Source: Ophthalmolycus amberensis (Eukaryota; Chordata; Actinopteri; Perciformes; Zoarcidae). Taken from it: a DNA stretch of 64,000 nt. Positions 13,395-25,480 of this stretch are shown here, piece by piece. Below the pieces are notes generated by a model. It made no database searches, was not told the DNA's origin, and saw only the letters and a list, made by a program, of their open reading frames with translations. Both the position numbers and the translations under genes were made by a program. The stretch's first letter is position 1. The number at the start of each line of letters is the position of its first letter. The stretch covers positions 371,001 through 435,000 of the forward strand of contig JAFEUB010000813.1 of NCBI GenBank assembly GCA_024529925.1. Direction: 5' to 3'.

Positions 13395-13975
13395 TAAAAC
13401 AGGAGTAGAATGGACATTCCCATTCAAATGGATAACAGGATGGTCAGAGCAGCGGCCGTTTTTATGCGTATCATTGCCATTGCGACCATTGTACTGTACA
13501 GTTTAATTAAACTAAACCACCTGACAGCAAGTCGCACTCTCACTGGTGACGTTTTGCAGTGGCAACTAAAACAGGCAGCGGAGTAGTAACGTTACGAAGC
13601 ACAGAGGGCAAAAGTATATCAGTTAAATTTAACAAATTTATACTTTACATCCCCAGATGAGTGATAACTTTGTTTGGTTTAATTGTAATCAGTGTAGCTT
13701 TAAGTATGGTGGAATTAACAAGCTAGCTAGCTAGTTTGCTACTAATGCCATATGCTTTAATGCTGAACTGTTTGCAGAAAATGAGCCTGACAGCGGGCTT
13801 AGCAATCCCTCCGCTTCACTCGTCCCGTCTCCGGAGAAGGAGAAGCAGCCTAGTTAACAAGCCAGCAGTCCGTCAACAACGCTTTACTGACATGCTGTCA
13901 CAATAACAACTAACACCATTGTCATACCACTGAAAACTGTTCAATGTCCCTTCTACTCCTATTCTACTCCTATGC
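13395..13975. mobile_element. Short non-autonomous element with inverted ends
   Basis: The left end carries AGGAGTAGAATGGACATT at 13401-13418. The right end carries the same 18-mer on the opposite strand with one mismatch (13943-13960), followed by a partial tandem copy of ATTCTACTCCT to 13973. Between them are about 530 bases with no open frame of note, including a GCTAGCTAGCTAG run near 13722. The geometry fits a MITE-type DNA element. No target duplication was identified, so the outer boundaries are approximate and the superfamily is unassigned. Confidence 0.5.
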
Positions 13976-14348
13976 TTTCAAAATAACATGTTCAGGTAAT
14001 GGAAGGTCTCATTAAAGCAGACAAGTTCATTTGTTTAAGTCATTTCGAGCACATAGGTCCCTAATGGCTAATGATTTATTGCAGGAAATAATTCAGCATT
14101 CAGGCATCCTTGGACCTATACCCGCCTTGCCAACTACAGAGATGTCATGTTACATAGGAAATTAGTGTCGGAGGAAGTTACTGTTTTGGAATTGTGAATT
14201 AATCACAGAGGAGACAGTGAAGGAAGAGTGGAATGCTCTGTCACACTGCTCTCCTGCACTCAAGGTAGGCCGATTTCTGGAGAATACATCAAAGACTAAA
14301 TAAGGAAAGGTGGAGTCCATGAGAGCTGGCATCCGGGAGAGGTGTGCA
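13976..14348. other. Non-coding, no gene seen
   Basis: No gene, repeat or element recognised between the inverted-end element and the poly-G tract. Confidence 0.5.
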
Positions 14349-14363
14349 GGGGGGGGGGGGGGG
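14349..14363. repeat. Poly-G tract, 15 G
   Basis: An uninterrupted run of 15 guanines, opposite in strand to the poly-C tract 1.6 kb upstream. Confidence 0.95.
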
Positions 14364-16582
14364 ATGACAGTTCTGCAGGGTTGAAGGGTGATTACGAAGG
14401 GTACTATGACAGAGAGGGAGATAGAGAAAAGACATTGTTCTACAGCACTCATCTCCAACTTTGGACTCCTTTGAAACTCCACTTTTCAAACAATATGCTG
14501 AAAGTTGCCAGAGTCTCTTTAGAATGAATCTTTGATTACCATTACAAAAGGCGCAGATAGGAGAGCAGGAAGACACAAAGACAATGGGAGAGCTAACACC
14601 GTCTCCTGGCTCGCCATACGTCATTGTAGCAGATGGGCTGTGCAGCTTTTATTGCCGCCCTTGTTGAAAGCGTTGCTTTGCAATTTTCATGTCTTGTCTG
14701 ATCATGACTCGCTAAGTCAAAATTAGATTTGGTAAATTTACTTCGACAGAGTCAAAAATGTATATGATCATGTCGACTGGGTCAGCAGATTGTGCAGAAC
14801 GCTGCAAATCCTTGGCATGCCGTTTTCTTTCAAGACGAGCAAGTCTTCATGCGCTTGATTTCATATTTTAGTGACAAAATGTCATCAGTTTGTTTCCTAT
14901 GAACAGGATTTTAGGTCTACACTTGGAAGGTGTTTGAATTAGCTCCAGTATTTCCATTGAGGCATGGAGGAAGATGATGTCTTTTTAATTAAATTTGACT
15001 TGAAAAGAAAACTATCCCCTTAACTTTCTGTCCGCCTCACTCACAGTTTCAACTTACATAAGCATGCACATGTAAATTCAATTCATTTACTGGCAAAGTA
15101 CAGAGTCACAGAAAATTTGAAAATCACTCGGCAGGAAGATTCTCACACGCAGGCACAGAGAAAACACGGCGCCAGAAATCTCTCCCTTTCTAAAGGTGAT
15201 GTGAAAATGTGATTTGTGAAGCATCTGAGCTCTTTAATGTGTGAATTATGCAATGATGCTTACGGGCCTCTTTGTTGTTGGTGTCTCTGTTGAACCCGAC
15301 CTGAAATTTGTAAATTAGGAGCGCGATGAAAGTTTGATGAAAATTCACTGGCTCATAACAGGAATTGGTCAATGACGAGGAAAAGCAGAGCTGATTGCAT
15401 TTGGGTTTCGTGGGACGGCTCTGAGGGCACATTAATCCCATGTCACTCGATAAATGCACGCATTGCCATACATGCTGGTATACATAAAACCCTTTAACAC
15501 GCAGAAACCAGTTTATTTTACAGTATTGTAGCCATGAGCAGCAGTTTATTCCAGGCGCTGGTTTGCCCCCTGCTGTGTGATGGCTCGCGCTGCTTCAAGA
15601 GCCTCTTCCACTGCCTGAGTACCACTGTATACCTCTCAGCAAAGTCCTACAATTATCCACAAGAGTGAAATGACACCTCATTTAGAGAGGTGCTTGATGC
15701 CCTTATGACATGCCTGTTTCCCAATAAAAGGCAAAAATGATTCCCTGTGTAGTGATTCAGGAAAATCTGATTTTATATATTCGATTAATTTAATGTTTTA
15801 AGGCAAATCGATTTAGGTTTTCTTTAAATATCTGATTTTCTGTGTCTTGGCTACGTGAGTTATAACTTTACTCTCTGTCAATGTGATCTCTCACTCGTGG
15901 TATAACAGCACAGAGGTGCAGGACTTCAGCAGTGAGCGGCTGAATGGTGAATCAACACTGCCACCCTTAGGCCAATCGGGAATAGCACACAAACGACACC
16001 AAACTCCAGTGCAGAACTGATCATTTTTAGATGCACTGCTTACAGGTTTTTCCCTAAATTGCTCATGCTGAGGAAATGTCACAGCAGTTTTGCAGGTGAG
16101 TAAAACAAATCTGAGATAACAGTTATTGGTACGAATTAAACACAAACAATTAAACTAGAAACAGCTACAACAGTAAAATTAAGCAAATCAACATGATTCA
16201 ATATGCTGGGTTCTCTTTTTTTTTATGCGTCAGTCAGTACAACGTTAACATACAATGCTGGCTATATATGTGTATTACTAAATTCGAGCATATATCCTTT
16301 TTTGTCAACTTGACAGTGGTCAGCGAATATATCAATAATTTGATTCCTTTGCTGCCAAATATGTAAACAAGTAGAATAGAATATAATAGGATATTTGAGA
16401 GGCAGGTTTGCTATGCGAAGGAAAGATTGACGGGGTTGATTTTACAGTCAGAGGGATTATTTAGAGGGCAGCTCTCTCTAACGTTGAGAGCTGAATGCTT
16501 GTCAGAGTCCCACCAAGTGTTAGAATCAGGACAGTGTTCAGGTAGTCCTGTGGTACCTTCTGTGGACTGACAGTTTTCATTA
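14364..16582. other. Non-coding; candidate conserved patches near 14740-15000 and 15190-15450
   Basis: No coding frame is convincing. Two patches, about 14740-15000 and 15190-15450, are complex and free of simple repeats and could be conserved elements (GTAAATTTACTTCGAC; TGTGAATTATGCAATGATGC). Nothing else is recognised. Confidence 0.35.
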
Positions 16583-16615
16583 CCCCCCCCCCACCCCCCC
16601 CCACCCCCTCCCCCG
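16583..16615. repeat. C-rich homopolymer with A and T interruptions
   Basis: Runs of 10, 9, 5 and 5 cytosines separated by single A or T bases. The pattern is that of a degenerating poly-C tract and could form an i-motif, or a G-quadruplex on the other strand. Confidence 0.9.
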
Positions 16616-16798
16616 TCCATTACTCACTGTCTCTCAGGCTCCCTCCATCTCTGACTCTCTCTTTCTCACACACCGGCACACACTCTTACACACGCGCTCG
16701 GAGTTCAGAGACATAAACAGATTGTTGCAGCTGACCTCAGGGCATCTTGAGATGCTGAGAGTAATGACCACCCGATGCCACATGATCAGCAAGGTGAG
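16616..16798. other. CT-rich stretch followed by a splice-donor-like AAG|GTGAGT
   Basis: A pyrimidine-rich run (16620-16695) is followed by about 100 bases of mixed sequence that ends AAG at 16793, directly before a consensus donor GTGAGT at 16794. An ATG at 16752 opens a 14-codon frame to that donor (MLRVMTTRCHMISK). I do not recognise the peptide. This could be a first exon, but such strings arise by chance and the donor merges into a TG repeat, so it is weak. Confidence 0.15.
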
Positions 16799-16821
16799 TG
16801 TGTGTGTGTGTGTGTGTGTGT
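16799..16821. repeat. (TG)n microsatellite
   Basis: Uninterrupted GT/TG dinucleotide run of about 23 bases, beginning inside the donor-like GTGAGTG. Confidence 0.9.
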
Positions 16822-17105
16822 AAATGAGCCTGTGTTGTATTTTGTTGGACAGATCTCATATTTTAAAGTAATTATCTTGTGGGCTTGTATTTATTTATAG
16901 GTATTAATAACCTCCATTTAATTAGGAACATATCATTGGTAGTAAGTCCTCATCTTCAAGGGAGACCTGAGTAGATGTAAAGATCAGTCAATACATAACG
17001 TACAGATTTTTGTACATGTTAATATGCATTGGAGCACAGTAACAACCCAGTGGCATATTTCAAATAACAGAATTATACATTTTCAAGCAAAATTGGAACT
17101 CAGAA
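16822..17105. other. Non-coding spacer
   Basis: AT-rich spacer; nothing recognised. Confidence 0.5.
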
Positions 17106-17400
17106 TTTAAAGTTACAAGGAACTTTCATTGTGTGCTCATTGTGGCGGTCCGAGTGGAAGTGTTTCCTAGCGCCAGAGTCACTGGAGTCTGAGCTGAAGA
17201 ACCTGAACCTGCATGGTTTCATCTGACTCCGTGCCGAATCTCACCCGATGGCACCAATGACCAGCATTAAGGAATAACTACACAGAAATAACCAATCTTG
17301 TCGCTGATGGTCTTATTTACTTACGTAGGTGATATAGAAGCATCAGTATTACACTGAGACTTTATCATAACCAATTAAAGGTTCATCAGACTAACATTAA
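17106..17400. mobile_element. Interspersed repeat, copy A, with diverged inverted ends
   Basis: This segment is similar in order and wording to 41870-42074. Both share TCTGAGCTGAA, then AGCATTAAGGA(A)TAACTA, then CCAATCTT(G/C)TCG, then TAGGT(G/C)ATATAGA(A/G), then TCATAACCA near their 3' ends. Its own left end, TTTAAAGTTACAAGGAACTTT, matches on the opposite strand the right end of copy B (ACTTCCTTGTAGTAACTTTAAA), so the family appears to have inverted termini, as a DNA transposon would. No transposase frame is present. The class is not assigned. Confidence 0.6.
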
Positions 17401-19499
17401 TAATAATGAATGGACATTAAATACAAATGTATCTGCCAACTACTCTTGGGGACATAGGGTGTTTTATTTTATTTTATTTGTCATTAAATGGACTGATAGT
17501 AATGCACAGTGTGTTATCTGACATTAGGGTGAACAGATGACAAGTCAAAATCATTTGATGTACATCAAGGTCAAATGTGGACTATGTAAAGTAAACCTTA
17601 ATACCAGTCGATGTACTTTTACCTTCGACATACTTTTAACCATGTCTCCTGCCATGAGACCTTTTTGGTGCTTTTCAGCTCAGCTTTGTCTTATAACACA
17701 AGGGACAGTGCTCTTGTGTATGTGCTGAATATTTAATCAAATAGAAGTGACAGTTTGCATGAGACCTGACAGATGGTGGAGTAGGTTCACTAGTTTAACC
17801 CACAGCAAGAGGAACAATGTATTTCCAGTCTATGGCACTTAGTCCATGTAGTTTTAAATATTTTACATGTATTGTTACAATAACCATTTGAAGGTCTTGT
17901 ATTCATCCTGTTGCATACAAACCAATTTAATAAAGTCCTTTTTATGAATTTATATATTTTCATTTAAAAGAAAGGTTTTAACATTGTAAACATGAAATCT
18001 CGTCTTCTCTGGTCTTTGTTTTTGCTTTCACCCCCATTCAGTGTTAAGCTCATGACTCCATCGGGCCAAACTACAGTGCGTCTCCTCTACAGTCCTGGTT
18101 GATCCGCAGGAGAATTCCAGGCTAACAGTGGATGTATCAGTCCACGCCTTTGACTGCCCTCCACGCTGCAAAGCTGCTCCAACGAGTGCAAAATCAATAG
18201 CTGCATATTCCCTATAGCATACAACTTTGACAGGTGTCCTTCCACACACACACTGTCATACAGGACTCTCTTCTCACTGATTCATGAATCCCGAGCTGTG
18301 CCGAGCCCGTCTGGTTTAGCATTCTCCTCAGTGCCCTGGGGACAGGATGATCCGCCAACAGCACCACTCGTGTCGGTCAAACCTGTGTGAAAATGTCCTT
18401 ACAATGGTCAGCTTAAAGCTTGACTTCGGACTGTAGCTTTTATCCTTGGATGCTACTTTATCTCTTTTTTTATTACAGAAAATTCTATCCCCATTTTGTA
18501 AACCCAAAAGGGACAAAATGACCAAAATAAATGTTGTTTTTCTACTGTTGAGGGCTATCCAAATGTAGCTTTTGTTTTAGGGTGGTCCCATTGGTTTTGG
18601 GCAAGTAAGGCAAAGTCATGCTTCTTGACACTGTGTAAACCAACCTTTCTCTCACTCAGGGATGAGCCGTCTAACTCGGGTCGGCTCCAGATCTTCTGGC
18701 TCACGGGGCCCAGGGTCTCACACCTTTCCCTGCCATATGTCATCTGCTGGCTCTGACAGGCTGGTAGTCAGGCTGCTTTTACCAGAGGGAGGCTTTGCTT
18801 TTTGCCAGCTCTTGTGTCAACTAACTATAGGCCACTCTTTTAGTTACGACTTCAGCACTGCAGTCAGGCAGTCGGTAAAATATTCACCATAAATGAGGAG
18901 TGCATAAAGGACAGGTATCCTATGGTGAGAAGTGCAGGGAGTTGGACCCTTGTTACAGTCGGGACGGCTGCCAAAGCGAGTGCTGTATCTCATTCAGCAC
19001 ATTGAGGCCCCTTACCTTTGTTTTGGCACCAAGGAGCCCTGTGCACTGAGAGGAGACATTGTTAGCTCTCAGCGGGTCTGTTTATTCATCATAATGAGAA
19101 AATGCAGGTGACACTGTCGAGCACACAGCTGAAATGCAGGGTGTGGAGGTTACGTGCGAGTGTGTTTGGAGCGATGGCTTTCATTGAAGCCACTCTGATA
19201 ATGGACTGCAGAATAAAGATGAGTTTACTCACATTCAAAAGCCCTTTGGAGAGGGTTGGCTCTTTTTCCCTCTGGGGCCTTGAGGCTATTAATTCACATG
19301 TTTCAACCTTCAATCAGTGCCCACAGTTTACTGATTGAGAAGATGAAGATTGGAAGGGTTTTTTTTGTCTCTGGGTAGAAATCTCTGAAGCACTTGTAGC
19401 TTAATCACAAGCTTGGTGAAGACCTGCCACTTTTCAAATACTTGGGCCTCCTTATGTGCCCTGCTTGACTTTCTTTTCAAGATTTATATACACAATGTG
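17401..19499. other. Non-coding, no gene seen
   Basis: No frame matches a known family. The stretch 18040-18320 is relatively GC-rich and complex but has no exon hallmarks I can defend. No repeats of note. Confidence 0.45.
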
Positions 19500-20100
19500 T
19501 GGTGAAAATAAAGTCCATTTGAGAATATATTGCAACATCGTGTCCAATTGTGGCAGATTGATTTGCCTTGAAGAGACACGACAAAGGCGATCAATGGTCA
19601 TTTGAGTGAGGAGAATAGATTCAGTGTTGGCTTCCCTTTTATGCAGCCAGTGTCGCCCTCATTAGCAGCCGTGACATCAGAAATCTGTTTAATCTTGCAT
19701 AAAACCTTTCACATCTTAGACCCCATGCAGGGAGGCTTTTATTACAAGTCCTAGAAGGTCGCGATGCACTCACCCATTAATTACAATCCATATCAAAGAT
19801 AATAATAAACACACCGGTGGGCTGAACCGATTGCACCTTATGCTCTGTTCAAGGACGGCCCATTGTGAAGTCAGGTTTAGATGGATGGAGATCCACAGGC
19901 GAGGCTGGTGGGGCTTGTCTTGTTTGTTTGTCTCTCTTTTTTTTGTTTTTAAATAGCTTGAACATGTCTTTTGTTCTCCTTTACCATAACAAGAGGAGAA
20001 GATGAAAGCGTGGAAAAGAAAGGGAGAATGGGGCAGAAGAGCAAGAGAAGAGTATTTTCCTATCCACCTCCATTGCTTGTCAGAAGGAGTTTGGAGTGAA
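19500..20100. promoter_or_regulatory. Candidate conserved non-coding block
   Basis: About 19550-19860 is complex and repeat-free with clustered motifs (CCTCATTAGCAGCCGTGACATC near 19655, CCCATTAATTACAATCC near 19772, AAAGATAATAATAAAC near 19795). The look is that of a conserved element. The 3' part (19920-20100) is a T-rich and purine-rich spacer. Confidence 0.3.
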
Positions 20101-22240
20101 CACAGATTTTGCCTTTAATTACAGTGACTGTTTGAAAGTATTGAGCTCGTCTCACTGGCTGTTTTGTCCGATGCCATCACACTCTGTCCTCGGTGCTCAT
20201 ACAGAGGAGCCCGGCTCGGAAAGTAACAGCTTTGGTTTGCTGAACTGCCAGTTGGCTAATTGTAGGTAGGCCCGCCAACGACACAGCATGAGGCCTGTCG
20301 AATCATTGTCTTCTTTTATTATTGTGTTCATTGTAGAAGCTGTGAGCAGTGCGCAGGCGGTCACACTAGCATGCTGCATGTCGTCTGTTCAGCTTCCACG
20401 CTAGTGTGTTTGTACATCCGTGTGCATGCTTGTGTGTTTGTGTACGCTCAGATGCATCGAAGCTTGTGTGGATGTGCCGCGCATGCAGAATGAGAACAGT
20501 GGCGTGTGGACAAGTGTCGCCTCTTTTTTGTTGTCTTTGACAAACACCTGTTTATTCTCTGTTAATTAATTGTTTAACATAGTTTCAATTTGTCAAGCAG
20601 TTCGCTCTTAGCGAAATTAACTTGCTAGCTTGCTGACGCTAGCTAGCACACCCCCTAATCAGTGTCCAGATTAATTATAAGTGTTGATGTGGCCAGATGT
20701 TACTCCGCCATACATCCCGGAGAAGATGAATAATTAATGGCATCTGCTTCTTTAGCATTGTGTAACCAAGCAGATGAGCAGGAAAGAAAGGAAGAACCAA
20801 GATTATAGTTACATGAGACGGAAACTCCGACGACACTGGTTTTTGATATCCTAATTATACTCTGTGTAAACATTCATTATGGGCTGCTGGCTTATTGTTT
20901 TCAGTATTTCTAGGTTTTCACATATTTTTACATTAGTGTTGAGGTATTTTCTACATTGATATGTTGTCATAATAAGAGTGAGTACTGTGTTGTCCCAGTG
21001 AGGGGCACTGCAGCAATGCACACAGCTCTGAGCCTTTTTTAAACAGCATTGCATCAATATACAACACATTCACAAAGCAAATGGAGCTCTCTTTAGCATG
21101 AGGGATCCAGATAGGAACATTAACCACACTTGAATTGTGAATACGATCTACCATAAACACCGTGTGAATGTCAATATTTAACGATGAACAAACAATGACC
21201 GTCTGCTAAGTTCAGAAGGTCTTGTGTAGGTTTTGATATGAAAGTTAAACACACTGACAAACATTAAGTGGTATTATTTTGAGAAAAACACAGATATGAA
21301 AATGCATTTAATCATTCTCATAGCGTCTCATATACGTTGAATGTCTGAGGAATATATTATGGCACTTTACAATTCTCCACAGAGTTTTTCCTCCACTACA
21401 TTCTCTGACGTCGTTTTTAGGTATGGCTGAGTGTGATGGCTGTGTTGACAATGAAGGCTCACCTTTCTGAGTCCATTACCAACTGCGTCCCTCCATCAGT
21501 CAGAGCCGGTTTGTGTTCAGTCTCGGCTGCAGCTGTTCCAAGTGTCATCCATTAATGGCATAGCCCTTACCTCAGCTGCGAACACTGATTACCATTTACA
21601 TTTATTCCTTTTTATACTCCAACTTATTCATGTGATTCACCCTAAAGGAAAGTGCCTTTGATGACAACAGATGTGCCATTTATTTGAAGGTTTACTGCAA
21701 TTCTGTTTGACTACAGTCAACTGCAAAGCATACGATGCAGCTTTGAAATACAAATATGCTCTGCTGCTTCCTCTTATCTCAAAACAATGCTGGACTCGAG
21801 TGACTCAAAAAAACACACACGGGGCATGATAGTGTCTTTCAGCCATACACATGTGTCTATCTTACGTCTTTCTTTCCAGATGGTTAGTGTCTCAAAGATT
21901 CATCCCCATCTGTAATGAGTGCTGAGCATGCTATTAAAAACAGCTTTGTTGCCCAGGGGAATCCTGCCTACTGTAGTTTGCATGGTGCTATTAAACTAAA
22001 CGACATATCAAGAAAGTGACACTCTGCATAAGTGAGTGTGACATTAAAAGGACACGTTTTGTCATTGAAAATGAAACAATCCCGTGTGATGTGTGTTGCT
22101 TAAAAAAGGAAGTACCCTTTTTCAACTTGGTCACAAAAGATCAAACATTCCTTTTGTTCTTTTAATTCGACATGCATGTGCCTAAGTTTCAAAACTGTGT
22201 TCATTTGCTTGTTAAAACTGCTTTTGCCGCCATGCGTTCC
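20101..22240. other. Non-coding; candidate conserved patches near 20650-20760 and 21540-21640
   Basis: No gene recognised. The patch near 20650-20760 (CAGATTAATTATAAGTG, AATAATTAATGGCATC) and the one near 21540-21640 (TCCATTAATGGCATAGCCC) resemble conserved elements. A TG-rich stretch lies around 20404-20490. The rest is nondescript. Confidence 0.35.
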
Positions 22241-25200
22241 TTTTAGGATTGCCACAGGCTTCTTCAGTTTGTAAGATCTTTACAGTTAAAGGACACTTTA
22301 AAAAGGCTGTCAGCAGCTCTGCTGAGGAAATGGCATCCATAATGGCACCCGGTTTTGATAATAGTCAAGCTGTATTATTAATGATGAGTAACTACGTTGC
22401 CTCCACCTGCATGTACATCTACATGCAGAAATGTATGTAATACATGGTCATAATTTGTGTACCTTTTTTAAAATGCAATGCAAACTAATAAAAGACCACT
22501 CAATAGATCACTACTTCTATAACATTGGACTCGCAGAAATGTTTATGACATTGCATTCATGAATCTAAGTAATAGAAATTCTACAATTGATTTCTTCAGT
22601 CTTTGCATGAGGGTAAATCATGTGACAACAGTGTTTGTCATGCAGGAGTAAAGCAATTGTGTAACTGAAAATACCCTTTTCATGATCAACCGGTATAAAT
22701 CAGGGATTTGATTGAGTGTCTCCATATAATAGTCAGAGTAAAAGCATAGCATGTGTTGCCTGTAAATAAAATCACTATATTATCCCCGTCACTGTGTCAG
22801 TGAATGAGCCTGCGGCATGTGTTTGATTATATTGACAAGCAAAGGGGATGGCTGTAATGTATAATGTATTTTTCCAACTGAAAGGGGAGGAAGAATCATT
22901 AGGAATTAGAGCTAACCTTTTTTGTCGACTATTTTCTTCATCAACATAAAAAACACTGATGATGGATATCTGTCTGACATCTAAACAGCTTTTTTATCAT
23001 CCATTAGTTAGGGCATAGCATGAGTGCAGCCTAGAAAGCCCGTTGTTGGAACTATAAATCTCAGCAGCTGTCTCAGTAATTCTTGAGTCATTGGTATCGA
23101 TCAACAACCTTATGAATCCCCTGCACATATATCATGCTCTTTTTTTTGGTAGGAGACAATAAAAAAAAAGGGGACTTTCATTTATTTTTTCACACACATG
23201 ATGACCTGATCAGCTTTACAGTTTTGGTGAAAGTATGAAAAGAAATAAAAAAACACAGGCATGAGATGTTACACCTCCACAGGCCAAAATCAGTACATTG
23301 TTAACACTTCTTGTATCAAACAGTGTGTGAATTGTGCAAAAAGCATCTCTCTACTCTAAATGAAAGCCAAGGTCGTCATAACCTGATTTTGTACATTATT
23401 TCTCACATATTAACAGTACAAAGAGAAGCATAATACTGTTGAGGGAAAATAAAAATTACATGATGGAGCTTCAGGGAGCTAGAGTAGCTAAACGAGCTAT
23501 CAGGTAACTTGCTGACACAAAACAGCACATTATCATGTTGACTTGTTTGATAGCATCTGCGAATGGATAGAAGTTGTTGAGTGGCATTGATTTTCTAAAT
23601 GCAAAATGTATAGTTGTACAAGGAACAGTTTGTTACAGCATAGCAATGTAGCCTACACATGCAGACATCATACCTATGTTATAACACATGCCTCTTCTTC
23701 TGTTTGTGACCAACTGTTACCTTCTTTACAACCTGTATGATTGTGTTTGTTGCCCAGGTTGGGTCGCCAAGATACCATCAGTTACTTTGGAGTGACTAAT
23801 ACAGTAGAAACGATGGCAAGAGCTACAGAAATACAAAAACACAAGTTGTTAACACACATTTTCATTTAACCATGAATCCCAGTGTTGCTCAGGAGGCGTT
23901 AAATTGTAAAGCTCAGAACCAGACGTTCCAATGTCAGACTGTAGTCTAGCAGTCATCCGAGTATAAAGTTGGGATCTGGCTGCAAAGCTTGATTACGAAG
24001 CCCTTTCAACCAGCAATTACACCTACATTTCCTCACATACATTTACACAATGATCTAACGAGGTTACATTGGACAAGCTTGCATAAATTAGTTGTTAACG
24101 CTGAAAGGTTGTGGAGCACATGGGTCAAATGTTAATTACAAATTGTCTCAGTTCGTAGAGAATAAAGATTGTAATTAATCTTGGACGGGACAAATTCATA
24201 GCAATTTAACACACTAATGTACCTGTGTGGCTCACAAACGGCGTCTCACACATTTCTCAAGAGCATAATTTAAAAAAGTTACTCACCCCTTATTAATGTT
24301 AAAGCCAAAAGGTAAGCATGACATCATCTATGACTGCATGCATCCGGGTTAGGCATGACCTTACATGGGTAATATTTTAATTTGTGACTTTAAAAGGTAG
24401 AACTCCAATATAAATGAAGTATAAAAAGGTTCCAAGTGAAATGAGAAATTCGATAATAAAGATCACTTGATTTACAGCACCAATGGTTCAATATGTTTTA
24501 GGATGCAGGGTTAGTCTAAGACCAGTAGTCAGTCTTCACAATCACAATGTGATACAACGGTGAGAGAAATCATATCAAAACAGCTTTAGCAGATATCAAA
24601 AAGAAAACAGCATCTATGGATGACGGCTTTCGTCTTGGTGCTCTATTTACATAACTTGTTGGTACAGCACATTGTATCATCCTCTCAAGCTCTTTTTATT
24701 TTTTGTCTGTCCTTTCCTTGCTGGGCACTTTAACAGCCTCAACTGTAGAAACCTGAAAAGCTCTCTAATGCATTGCTGTTCACTTCAGGATCTGCACCGC
24801 TGACTATGAATGGAACATTAACATTTTTGGGGGTCACGAAGTCTCTCTGAGCTCTTACACCCAAGTGACATTTTTTTCCTTTTCAGTTCAGCAAAAGATG
24901 AATAATTTCCTACCACAGTGTCTACAATGTGGGTCTCCCATTCAAGGGCAATAACCTTGCTTTAGACAGGGTCTCTTTTTCATTTGGAGCTAAAACACAG
25001 ACTCATAGACGCCCACACGTCTAGACTATTGATTCCAGACATGACTATATCTAATAAACTGTATTATATCTCATCCAATCACCATTGTTGATACATGAAT
25101 ATTGTTTTCTTCAAAAAAAATGCTGTAGTTAGAGCAAGAAAGCTATAAAGTAGCTGTATGGCGTAGCTGGAAGGGGGGGGTCATATTTGGTGACCTTCAA

Positions 25201-25480
25201 CGTTGCAACTTCACAGCGTAAGATACATAATGACTAATTATTACAAGGCAACCATCATTGCAGAATGACTAATGTGACCATTAGAGCTAACAACGCGTAC
25301 AGCGCTCTTCAAGCCTTCGCAGATGTCAACACAGTCTCACAACGCAGCTACAGCAGAATCAATGAGCACACAAGAACAAGCTTCATCCAGACCAGCGTTA
25401 AATGAAAGGGCTCTCACTTTCTGTGTCGGCCCTCTCAAGGTGACGGAGCCTGTTGTGGTTAGATTAAATATTTATTGAGG
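22241..25480. other. Non-coding; candidate conserved patch near 25190-25400
   Basis: No gene recognised. The patches near 22280-22400 and 25190-25400 (TAATGACTAATTATTACAAGG, with TGACTAATGTGACC) have regulatory texture. Short A and T homopolymers lie near 23142 and 23160, and a 9-G run near 25174. Confidence 0.35.

Noticed and set aside
14342..14527. Frames through the poly-G tract with poly-Gly or poly-Pro
   Set aside because: Artefact of the homopolymer; no other coding signal.
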